The translations under genes were made by a program, and so were the position numbers. A DNA stretch of 64,000 nucleotides, taken from positions 62,001 through 126,000 of the forward strand of contig NZ_BMPD01000009.1 of the NCBI RefSeq assembly GCF_014647415.1, in the 5' to 3' direction. The stretch comes from Haloarcula sebkhae (GTDB lineage: Archaea; Halobacteriota; Halobacteria; Halobacteriales; Haloarculaceae). The notes below the pieces were generated by a model, which worked only from the letters and a program-made list of their open reading frames with translations, was not told the DNA's origin and did not search any database. Below are positions 40,920-49,089 of this stretch, piece by piece (the first letter of the stretch is position 1; each line of letters begins with the position of its first letter).

Positions 40920-43900
40920 ATGGTTGAGCGACAGACAGGTCTCTCTGCAGGCGATGCCGGGCTTGCAGATCCCACGGACGAACGGTCGAACTGTGGTGTC
41001 GGGGTCGTCATGGACCTCGACGGCGACAGCGACCACTGGGTTGTATCGGACGGACTCGAACTCCTCGACAACCTCGAACATCGAGGAACGACAGGAGCCG
41101 AGCAAGATACGGGCGACGGAGCGGGCATCATGCTCCAGATTCCACACGAGTTCTTCGCCGCCGAAGTCGACGCCGACCTGCCACCCGCTGGCGAGTACGC
41201 CGTCGGCACGCTCTTTCTCCCGCAGGACGACGAGGTTGCCGAGAGTCTGAAAGACCTCGTTGAGACGGAACTCGCCGCGGAAGATCTGGACGTCCTCGAC
41301 TGGCGCGACGTTCCCACGGACAACAGCGACCTCGGCGCGACGGCGCTCGAATCCGAGCCCGACATCGTCCAGTTTTTCGTTACCTCTGCGACGGGCAAGA
41401 CCGGCGACGCCTTCGAGAACCAACTCTATATCGGCCGCCGGTCGCTCGAAAACACGGTTGAGGAGGAAAAACCGGCCGGTCACGAGCGCTTCTACGTCGT
41501 TTCGCTCGCAACCGACGTGGTGGTGTACAAGGGCCTGCTCAAGGCCGAACAGCTCGAAGACTACTATCCCGATCTCGAAGACGATCGGATGCAGTCGACG
41601 TTCGCGATGGTCCACGCTCGGTTCTCGACGAACACGCTTGGCGCGTGGCATCTCGCCCATCCGTATCGTCGCGTCATCCACAACGGCGAGTTCAATACGA
41701 TTCAGGGAAACATCAACTGGATGCGCGCTCGGGAAACTGACATCCAGAGCGACGAGTTCGAGGGCGATCTGGAGAAGATCAAGCCCATCATCGACGACCC
41801 CGAGCAGTCTGACACGGCGAGCGTCGACAACGCGCTCGAACTCCTGCTGCAGGGCGGCCGCGACCTCCCTCACGCCCTCCGGATGCTCATCCCCGAGGCC
41901 TGGCGCGGCGAGATGAACGACGTGACCGGTGACCGTCGTGACTTCTACGATTACCACGCCTCGCTGGTCGAACCGTGGGACGGCCCGGCGCTCGTCGCAG
42001 CCACCGACGGCGACCGCATCGGCGCTGTGCTGGACCGGAACGGCCTCCGCCCGTGCCGCTACGACGTGCTGGAGGACAACACGCTCGTGATGTCATCGGA
42101 AGCCGGCGCGCTGGAACACGACGCCAGCGAGATTCGGGAACGGGGCCGGCTTCAGCCCGGCCAGTGTTTCCTCGCCGACCCCGAAGAGGGTCGCGTCATC
42201 CCCGACGAGGAAGTGTTCGACGACATCACCGACGACAAATACGGCGAGTGGGTCGACGAAGAACAGGTCGACATCGACGAGGTTGCCGACCGCGAAGACA
42301 ACGCACCCCGGGACCCCGCGGACGCGCTCCGGAGCCACCAGGCCATGTACGGCTACACGTACGACGAGGTCGACCACCTCATCGAACCGATGGCCGAGAA
42401 GGGGAAAGACCCCGTCGGTTCCATGGGTGACGACACGCCGCTGTCCGTTCTCTCGCAGTTCAACCGCCCGCTGTTCACCTACTTCAAGCAGCTGTTCGCC
42501 CAGGTGACGAACCCGCCGCTTGACTACATCCGCGAGGAACTCGTCACCTCGCTGGAGTCCCGGCTGGGCTTCCAGCGCAATCTGCTCGACGAAAGCCAGG
42601 ACCACGCTCGCCAGCTCGTGCTGGACTCGCCGATCCTCACCGACGAGGAGACCCAGTCGATCAAAGATCTGGACGCCAACGGCATGTCCACGAAGGTCAT
42701 CGACATCACCTACGAGAAGGACGGGGACCTTCGCCAGGCTGTCGAGGACGTACGGGCCGAGGCCGACGCCGCTGCCAAAGAACACGATGTCCTCGTGCTG
42801 TCGGACCGAGGTGCCGACGAGGACCGCGTGCCGATCCCGAGCCTTCTGGCCATCGGGGGCGTCCACCACCACCTCGTCCGCAACGGGCTCCGCAACCACG
42901 TCGGCATCGTCGTCGAATCCGGCGACCCGCGTGCGGTCCATCACTTCGCAACGCTCATCGGCTACGGGGCCGGCGCGGTCAACCCCTACCTGGCCTACCA
43001 GACTATCGAGGATCTGGTCGCCGGGCCGGACGGCGCGGACCTGGCCGACGCCATCGACGCCTACATCACTGCCGTCGAGGACGGCCTCCTGAAGACGATG
43101 GCCAAGATGGGCATCTCCACCGTCGAGTCCTACCAAGGCGCCCAGATCTTCGAGGCCGTCGGCCTCTCCTCGGACTTCGTCGCCGAGTACTTCGAGGGGA
43201 CGACCTGCCGGACTGAGGGTATCGGCATCGGAGAGATAGAGGACGACCTCACCCAGCGCCACGAGATCGCCTGGAGCGAGGAAGAGCCGGACATGCCCCG
43301 CCAGGGCGAGTACGAGTTCCGCTCGAACGGTATCCACCACCAGTGGAACCCCAACACGGTCGGCAAGATCCAGCAAGCCGTCCGCATGGGTGACTACGAC
43401 ACGTACAAGGAGTTCGCTGAACTGGTCAACGACCAGAACGAGGAGCTCCAGACGCTGCGCGGCCTGCTCGAATTCGACTCCGACCGCGAGTCCATCCCCA
43501 TCGAGGATGTCGAGCCGGTCGATGACATTGTCGAGCGCTTCGAGACCGCGGCGATGTCGCTCGGGTCGCTGTCGCCCGAGATGCACGAGAACAACGCCAT
43601 CGCAATGAACCGGCTCGGGGCCAACGCCAACACCGGCGAAGGCGGCGAACCGCCCGAACGGTTCGACACCGAGAAGGAGTGTACGACCAAGCAGGTCGCC
43701 TCCGGCCGCTTCGGTGTCACCTCGGATTACCTCGCGTCTGCGGACGAACTCCAGATCAAGATGGCCCAGGGCTCCAAGCCCGGCGAGGGCGGCCACTTGC
43801 CCGGCAAGAAGGTCAACGAGATGATTGCCCACGTGCGGTACGCGACGCCGGGCGTCGGCCTCATTTCGCCGCCGCCGCTGCACGACATCTACTCCATTGA

Positions 43901-45467
43901 GGACCTCAAGCAACTCATCCACGACCTCAAGGCCTCGAACCCCGAAGCCGACATCAACGTCAAACTGGTTTCCGAAGACGGTATCGGGACCATCGCGGCC
44001 GGCGTCGCCAAGGCCAACGCCGACGTGGTCCATATCTCGGGCCACGATGGCGGGACCGGTGCGTCGCCGAAGACTTCAATCAAGAACGCCGGCCTTCCCT
44101 GGGAGTTGGGCGTCTCTGAGGCCAACCAGATGCTCCGGGCGACCGGCCTGCGCTCGCGCATCAAGGTGACGACCGACGGCGGCATGAAGACCGGCCGCGA
44201 CGTGGCTGTCGCCGCCTTGCTCGGTGCCGAGGGGTACACCTTCGGGACCGCCTCGCTGGTCACCTCCGGCTGTGTGATGGCCCGGCAGTGCCACGAGAAC
44301 ACCTGCCCGGTCGGCATCGCCACACAGAACGAGAACCTCCGCGAGCGCTTCCCCGGCGAGCCACAGCACGTCATCAACTACATGACGTTCGTGGCCCAGG
44401 AACTGCGAGAGATCATGGCCGAACTCGGCTTCGAGACCATCGACGAGATGGTCGGCCGGCCGAGCGTGCTGGCACAGCGTGACGACGTGAGCCAGCCCAA
44501 GGCCCAGAAGCTCGACCTCTCCTCGGTCATCGCCGAGCCGGCTGACAACGATGGCCGCTACAAGCAGCGCGAGCAGACCCACGAGGTCGACGAACAGCTC
44601 GACTGGGACCTCATCGACGCCGCCGAGGACGCCATCTACAGCGGTGACCCGGTCGCTATTGACACCAATATCAGCAACGTCGACCGCGCGGTCGGGGCAA
44701 CACTCTCGAACCGCATCTCCCGCGAGCACGCCAGTGACGGCCTCGCGGACGACACTATCCGGGTCGACTTCGACGGCACGGCCGGCCAGTCCTTCGGCGC
44801 GTTCCTCGCACAGGGCGTGACGATGGAACTGACCGGGACAGCCAACGACTACGTCGGCAAGGGCCTCTCCGGTGGGAAGCTTGTCGTGAACACACCGGAT
44901 CAGGCCTCCTTCGATCCGATGGAGAACATCGTCATCGGCAACGTCGCGCTGTACGGCGCGACCCAGGGCGAAGCCTACGTCAACGGCATGGCTGGCGAGC
45001 GGTTCGCCGTCCGCAACTCCGGCGTCAAGGGCGTCGTCGAAGGCGTCGGCGACCACGGCTGTGAGTACATGACCGGCGGCGCGATCGTCGTGCTGGGCGA
45101 GACAGGCAAGAACTTCGCGGCCGGGATGTCCGGCGGCGTCGCCTACGTCTACGACCCCGACGGCGAGTTCGAAGCGAAGGCAAACACCGGCATGGTATCA
45201 CTGGCCGATACGCTCGAAGGGAAGGACCGCCAGATGATCACCCGGCTCGTTGAGAACCACGCGGCCTACACCGACTCCGACCGGGCGGCCGAGCTGCTCG
45301 AAGACTGGGACACCGAAGTTGAGAACTTCACGAAGGTGATGCCCGACGCCTACGCCGAGGTCATCGCCGACCGCGAGCGCGACGACGTGCGCAACGAGCC
45401 GCCGGCCAAGGCCGCGCCGAGCGCCGAAGCCACCGAAGCGGACTTCGCCGCCTCCACCGACGACTGA
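40920..45467 (+). CDS. gltB: Glutamate synthase large subunit (ferredoxin-type GOGAT)
   Basis: The product of 1515 residues converts glutamine and 2-oxoglutarate to two glutamates. The class II amidotransferase domain has its nucleophile at Cys25 (SNCGVG), exposed after removal of a 24-residue propeptide. The central domain is followed by the FMN/synthase domain, with a 3Fe-4S cluster at Cys1118, Cys1124 and Cys1129 (CVMARQCHENTCPVG). The C-terminal beta helix (GGKLVVNTP...NVALYGATQGEAYVNG) is present. The TATA spacing selects ATG 40920 over GTG 40896. No small gltD subunit is adjacent, so electrons probably come from ferredoxin. Confidence 0.97.
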   Translation: MVERQTGLSAGDAGLADPTDERSNCGVGVVMDLDGDSDHWVVSDGLELLDNLEHRGTTGAEQDTGDGAGIMLQIPHEFFAAEVDADLPPAGEYAVGTLFLPQDDEVAESLKDLVETELAAEDLDVLDWRDVPTDNSDLGATALESEPDIVQFFVTSATGKTGDAFENQLYIGRRSLENTVEEEKPAGHERFYVVSLATDVVVYKGLLKAEQLEDYYPDLEDDRMQSTFAMVHARFSTNTLGAWHLAHPYRRVIHNGEFNTIQGNINWMRARETDIQSDEFEGDLEKIKPIIDDPEQSDTASVDNALELLLQGGRDLPHALRMLIPEAWRGEMNDVTGDRRDFYDYHASLVEPWDGPALVAATDGDRIGAVLDRNGLRPCRYDVLEDNTLVMSSEAGALEHDASEIRERGRLQPGQCFLADPEEGRVIPDEEVFDDITDDKYGEWVDEEQVDIDEVADREDNAPRDPADALRSHQAMYGYTYDEVDHLIEPMAEKGKDPVGSMGDDTPLSVLSQFNRPLFTYFKQLFAQVTNPPLDYIREELVTSLESRLGFQRNLLDESQDHARQLVLDSPILTDEETQSIKDLDANGMSTKVIDITYEKDGDLRQAVEDVRAEADAAAKEHDVLVLSDRGADEDRVPIPSLLAIGGVHHHLVRNGLRNHVGIVVESGDPRAVHHFATLIGYGAGAVNPYLAYQTIEDLVAGPDGADLADAIDAYITAVEDGLLKTMAKMGISTVESYQGAQIFEAVGLSSDFVAEYFEGTTCRTEGIGIGEIEDDLTQRHEIAWSEEEPDMPRQGEYEFRSNGIHHQWNPNTVGKIQQAVRMGDYDTYKEFAELVNDQNEELQTLRGLLEFDSDRESIPIEDVEPVDDIVERFETAAMSLGSLSPEMHENNAIAMNRLGANANTGEGGEPPERFDTEKECTTKQVASGRFGVTSDYLASADELQIKMAQGSKPGEGGHLPGKKVNEMIAHVRYATPGVGLISPPPLHDIYSIEDLKQLIHDLKASNPEADINVKLVSEDGIGTIAAGVAKANADVVHISGHDGGTGASPKTSIKNAGLPWELGVSEANQMLRATGLRSRIKVTTDGGMKTGRDVAVAALLGAEGYTFGTASLVTSGCVMARQCHENTCPVGIATQNENLRERFPGEPQHVINYMTFVAQELREIMAELGFETIDEMVGRPSVLAQRDDVSQPKAQKLDLSSVIAEPADNDGRYKQREQTHEVDEQLDWDLIDAAEDAIYSGDPVAIDTNISNVDRAVGATLSNRISREHASDGLADDTIRVDFDGTAGQSFGAFLAQGVTMELTGTANDYVGKGLSGGKLVVNTPDQASFDPMENIVIGNVALYGATQGEAYVNGMAGERFAVRNSGVKGVVEGVGDHGCEYMTGGAIVVLGETGKNFAAGMSGGVAYVYDPDGEFEAKANTGMVSLADTLEGKDRQMITRLVENHAAYTDSDRAAELLEDWDTEVENFTKVMPDAYAEVIADRERDDVRNEPPAKAAPSAEATEADFAASTDD

Positions 45468-45483
45468 AGCACCGCTGTTCGAC

Positions 45484-45497
45484 GTTTTTGTCTCTGT
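45484..45497 (+). terminator. T-tract terminator after gltB
   Basis: GTTTTTGTCTCTGT follows the gltB stop by about 16 bases. Haloarchaeal termination relies on U-rich RNA (and aCPSF1 cleavage), so this is a plausible 3' end; no stem is present. Confidence 0.35.
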
Positions 45498-45656
45498 AGT
45501 CAGTCATAGCCAGTTTTCTTGCGACCACATTCGGGACGAGTTCCAGGAGCCGTGATGCCACACTGTGACAATCAACCGCTGGCCCTATAGCCGTCGGGCC
45601 AAAGTGCTGGACATGGTCCCCGTACAACCACCCGTCGTATCGCATCGGAGCACAGC

Positions 45657-46628
45657 ATGAGTGACATCCCCGGTCCTGACCCCGATTCCGGGTCGGACAT
45701 CGACATCGATGTTGGCCGCGGCCTCCGCATTGCCGTCAGCGTCGTTGTCGCCCTCGCCGTCGCAACGGCGCTGTTCGGTGGCTATCATCAAGTCCCCGAG
45801 GGCCACGTCGGCGTCCAGAAATCGTTTGGCGCGGTAACCGGTGATCAACTCCAGCCGGGCGCACACATCATCGTACCTGTCAAGGATTCGGTTCAGGACG
45901 TGGAAATCCGGCCACGGACCTACACCATGGCCAACACAGAGGGCGAAGGCGACAGACCGTCACAAGCCGATGCGGTGACCGTCCAGACGATCAATGGGAC
46001 GACGGTCGACATCGACATCACCGTCCGGTACAAGATCCAAGAATCAGACGCATCAGGATTCGTCACTGAATGGCGGACCGTCGGCCAGGCGGAGGAGCGA
46101 CTTATCCGACCGTCCGTCCGGTCGCAGCTCCGTGATGAGGCCGCAGGTATCCAGACGAGCGAGATATACACCAACGACGGCCGCGAGCGACTCGGCGAGG
46201 CAGCACAGCAGAAACTCGAATCTGCGTTCGAGGGCGAAGCGCTCGTCCTCGAAGAGGTACAGGTTCGTACTGTTGACCTCCCGGACTCGTACGATCAGGC
46301 GCTCAACGACAAGGAAATCGCAAAGCAACGCGTCGAAGAGAAGAAATTCGAGATTCAACAGGCCAAACGCGACAAGGAACGGCAGGAGATTCAGGCCGAA
46401 GCCGACGCCCGAGTCATCGAGATTCGCGGTGAGGCGCTTCGGGACAACCCGGTGGTGCTGAAACAGCAGTACGTCCAGAGCATCGACGATTCGGATAAGG
46501 TGATTCTGGCGACTGACGACGAAGGGACACCCATCATCCTGCAGACTGGCCGAAGCAGCGGCGGAAACACTTCTAGCGCCGATACAGGCTTCTCGACAAA
46601 CGTGACGAACGCGACGGGCGGCAACTGA
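45657..46628 (+). CDS. SPFH/prohibitin-family membrane protein
   Basis: This 323-residue protein has one N-terminal membrane span (LRIAVSVVVALAVATALFGGYHQV) and a prohibitin/HflC-like SPFH domain (VPEGHVGVQKSFGAV...LQPGAHIIVPVKDSVQDVEIRPRTY). A long charged coiled coil of about 60 residues follows (KEIAKQRVEEKKFEIQQAKRDKERQEIQAEADA), and the tail is Ser/Thr/Asn-rich. The family scaffolds membrane microdomains and proteases. No NfeD-type partner is adjacent. A 190-base gap to gltB separates the units. Confidence 0.92.
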   Translation: MSDIPGPDPDSGSDIDIDVGRGLRIAVSVVVALAVATALFGGYHQVPEGHVGVQKSFGAVTGDQLQPGAHIIVPVKDSVQDVEIRPRTYTMANTEGEGDRPSQADAVTVQTINGTTVDIDITVRYKIQESDASGFVTEWRTVGQAEERLIRPSVRSQLRDEAAGIQTSEIYTNDGRERLGEAAQQKLESAFEGEALVLEEVQVRTVDLPDSYDQALNDKEIAKQRVEEKKFEIQQAKRDKERQEIQAEADARVIEIRGEALRDNPVVLKQQYVQSIDDSDKVILATDDEGTPIILQTGRSSGGNTSSADTGFSTNVTNATGGN

Positions 46629-46632
46629 CCGC

Positions 46633-46663
46633 AGACGCGAGGAAGCGTCTCGTTCGTTTTCTC
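46633..46663 (+). terminator. Stem-loop and T-rich tract after the SPFH gene
   Basis: AGACGC (46633-46638) pairs with GCGTCT (46645-46650) around the loop GAGGAA, followed by CGTTCGTTTTCTC. It lies directly after the SPFH stop and looks like a factor-independent style 3' end. Confidence 0.5.
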
Positions 46664-46848
46664 CCAGTACCGTTCGCCAGAGATGACTGCCGGTTCTTGT
46701 GCAGCGGGCATCAATCATCAATCTTACCGGCTCTGTCGTCCATCTCTGGAGAGTCACCTTGCTGCCTCAGTAAACAATGTGTGTCGAACCCGCGGCAGAC
46801 GCTGTCGGTGAGCCACACTGTTTTGCTGGTCCCGTCCGAGCACGGCGT

Positions 46849-47832
46849 ATGGACAGTGTCCTCGTCATCGGCGGCGGTCGGTTCATCGGTCGGCACACAG
46901 TCACCGAGTTCCGCGACGCAGGCTACGACGTGACGATGCTCACCCGCGGACAGCGTCAGAATCCGTTCACGGACACCGATGTCGCCCACATCGAGGGCGA
47001 CCGGACCGACCGGGAGACACTCGAAACCGCTCGCGAGCGGGTCGACCCGGACGTGGTCGTCGACTGTGTGGCATACTTCCCGGAGGATGTCCGGGTGGCG
47101 ACCGACGTGTTTGCCGATGTCGATGCGTACGTGTATATTTCGAGCGGTGCGGCCTACGGCGCTGAACGGACACCCAAGCGGGAGGGGGAGACACCGCTCG
47201 CAGGCTGTACTGCCGAGCAGGCCACAACTGACAGCGCAGAGACCTATGGACCACGGAAAGCCGAAGGTGATCGCGAAGTGTTCGCCGCCGCCGAAGACGG
47301 CGTGCGGGCGATGAGCGTCCGACCGACCGTCGTGTACGGCCCCCACGACTACACCGAGCGCTTCGCCTACTGGGTCGACCGCGTAGCCGAGTACGACCGG
47401 ATCGTGGTTCCCAGCGACGGCCTCAGCCTGTGGCAGATGGCCTATGTCGAGGACGTGGCCAGCGCGCTCAGACTCGTCGCGGAACGAGGAACGGCCGGCG
47501 AGGCCTACAACGTTGGCGACGAGCACGCGCCGACGCTCCGGGAGTGGATCGGCCTGCTCGCCGGCGTACACGAGACGGAGGTCGAGACAATCGGCGTCGG
47601 CGAGCGCGAACTCGGGGCTGCGGGGCTGGAACCCGATGATTTCCCCATCTACCGCGAGTCGCCGCATCTGCTATCGACGGCGAAGCTCCGTGAGCTGGGC
47701 TGGTCGTCGACGCCCCACGAGACGGCACTGGCTGTGACCGTCGCCGAGCATCGGGAGAACGACCGAACCGGCCGGGAGTTCGGCCCTGACCGGGACACGG
47801 AGACAGCGCTCATCGACCGTGTGACAGAGTGA
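46849..47832 (+). CDS. NAD-dependent epimerase/dehydratase (extended SDR)
   Basis: This 327-residue protein opens with the NAD motif VLVIGGGRFIGRHTV. The catalytic Tyr-x3-Lys is in ETYGPRKAEGD, preceded by SSGAAYG. The substrate lobe (VVYGPHDYTERFAYWVDRV...WQMAYVEDVASAL) is of the isoflavone reductase-like/RmlD-like extended type. The sugar nucleotide or other substrate is not evident. ATG 46849 is chosen because the preceding 24 residues of the open frame are not family-like. It is convergent with the TrmB gene, three bases from its stop. Confidence 0.9.
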   Translation: MDSVLVIGGGRFIGRHTVTEFRDAGYDVTMLTRGQRQNPFTDTDVAHIEGDRTDRETLETARERVDPDVVVDCVAYFPEDVRVATDVFADVDAYVYISSGAAYGAERTPKREGETPLAGCTAEQATTDSAETYGPRKAEGDREVFAAAEDGVRAMSVRPTVVYGPHDYTERFAYWVDRVAEYDRIVVPSDGLSLWQMAYVEDVASALRLVAERGTAGEAYNVGDEHAPTLREWIGLLAGVHETEVETIGVGERELGAAGLEPDDFPIYRESPHLLSTAKLRELGWSSTPHETALAVTVAEHRENDRTGREFGPDRDTETALIDRVTE

Positions 47833-47835
47833 GGA

Positions 47836-48906
47836 CTACGCCCGGCGGAGCGTCGTGTGCTTGACCTCGTAGTCCTCTAAGAACGCGCCGTATCCGCCGA
47901 CAGTAATACGCCCATCCCCGGTGTCGACGACCAGCGAATTCTCGAACCCGAAATCGCTGTTGTGCGGTTCGACGAGGTTCTGTCGGACATCGACCACTTC
48001 GCCGGATATCACTTCGAAGTCGTCGTCGGAGCCCGTTGGCCGCGCGTACAGGTCGGCGACGATGGACTCGCCGGCCCGGAGCGCGAGCGCGGTCGTGAAC
48101 ACGACCGGGCGGAACATGTCGTACCGGGCCGGGAGTGACGGGGGCCGTGAAACGAGGACCTCCTCGCCGATCGGCCAGTAATTGCCCAGGTAGGAACCGA
48201 TCAACACCGCCGCGACGGCCTCCTGCGTGAACGTGATCGCGTTCGTCTCGTCGTGGTCCCAGCTGAGCATCGTCGACGGGGAGACGAACCCGCGCTGCTG
48301 GTCCGTCGCAAGCAACGAGGGCGCGCCGTCGAGGCCGATTCGGACAGCGTTGGCGACGCCTTCCAGTTCCAGCTCCATCGTAGCCGCGTCGTAACTCGAC
48401 AGCGCTAGGAGTACAAGGATGCCCCGCTCCCGGGCACGGCGGAGCGTGTCGTGGATCTCTGGGAGCCGGCGGGCCGGGATCTGGAGCACGACCTCGCAGT
48501 CGGCGGCTTCGATGTGCTGTTTCAGGCGCTTGATGATGGTCGGTCTGGATTTGACCACCTCGAAGGAGTTGTCCTCGGCTGAGTTGTCCTCGTACCGGGT
48601 CTGTACCGCCGCCTCCAGCGTGTCGAGTTCGCGTTTCAGCGCGCTGAATGCCTCCGACGGGGGTGTCGCATGGATGACCGTTGGTGTCCGATGGTCGTCA
48701 ACGGTGACGAACCCGTCCGCAGCCAGCGAATCACAGATGTCGTACACGTAGCTCTTGGAAACGCCTGCCGTTTCGGCAACCGTCCGGGCCGTTGCCGGTC
48801 CCTTTTCGACGACAGCGAGGTACGTTTCCGCCTCTGTCTCAGAGAGGCCGTACTGCTGGAGCCTATCCAGAACGGTCGCACCGTGTTGGCGTGTGGAGTC
48901 AGGCAT
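47836..48906 (-). CDS. TrmB-family sugar-sensing transcription regulator
   Basis: This protein of about 356 residues has an N-terminal wHTH: LQQYGLSETEAETYLAVVEKGPATARTVAETAGVSKSYVYDICDSLAADGFV (about 18-70). A coiled linker and a phospholipase-D-like/sugar-binding C-terminal region follow (CEVVLQIPARRLPEIHDTLRRARERGILVLLALSSYD, then GYGAFLEDYEV). TrmB proteins repress or activate sugar transport and gluconeogenic genes. The upstream gap has a TATA (48975-48986) and the palindrome AACCA-TGT-TGGTT (48921-48933). The secreted beta-glucosidase gene lies next on the same strand, which hints at a target. Confidence 0.9.
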   Translation of the reverse strand: MPDSTRQHGATVLDRLQQYGLSETEAETYLAVVEKGPATARTVAETAGVSKSYVYDICDSLAADGFVTVDDHRTPTVIHATPPSEAFSALKRELDTLEAAVQTRYEDNSAEDNSFEVVKSRPTIIKRLKQHIEAADCEVVLQIPARRLPEIHDTLRRARERGILVLLALSSYDAATMELELEGVANAVRIGLDGAPSLLATDQQRGFVSPSTMLSWDHDETNAITFTQEAVAAVLIGSYLGNYWPIGEEVLVSRPPSLPARYDMFRPVVFTTALALRAGESIVADLYARPTGSDDDFEVISGEVVDVRQNLVEPHNSDFGFENSLVVDTGDGRITVGGYGAFLEDYEVKHTTLRRA

Positions 48907-48920
48907 CGGAGTACCGCTCA

Positions 48921-48933
48921 AACCATGTTGGTT
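48921..48933. promoter_or_regulatory. Palindrome in the TrmB leader
   Basis: AACCA-TGT-TGGTT is a perfect inverted repeat lying between the TATA-like AATTATATATG (48975-48986 on the minus strand) and the ATG at 48906. This is a place where an autorepressor could bind; it does not match the Halobacterium TrmB consensus I know (TACT-N7/8-GAGTA). Confidence 0.35.
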
Positions 48934-49089
48934 GGTTCCGTGTCACTGGATCGCTGTTTTAGCTACTATAATCGAACATATATAATTATTTGTGGGCGTG
49001 CGAGCGGACCGGCGTGTATCTGTGCAGGGTGGCTCTCTGTGGTCCGGTGTCCCGGCGAGAACACCGCGGATCAGGTCACAGGACCCGCC

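Noticed and set aside
42093-44045. A 650-codon open frame on the minus strand inside gltB
   Set aside because: It lies wholly within the glutamate synthase gene, whose motifs are certain. High-GC haloarchaeal genes leave the antisense frame open by codon bias; the antisense product matches no family.
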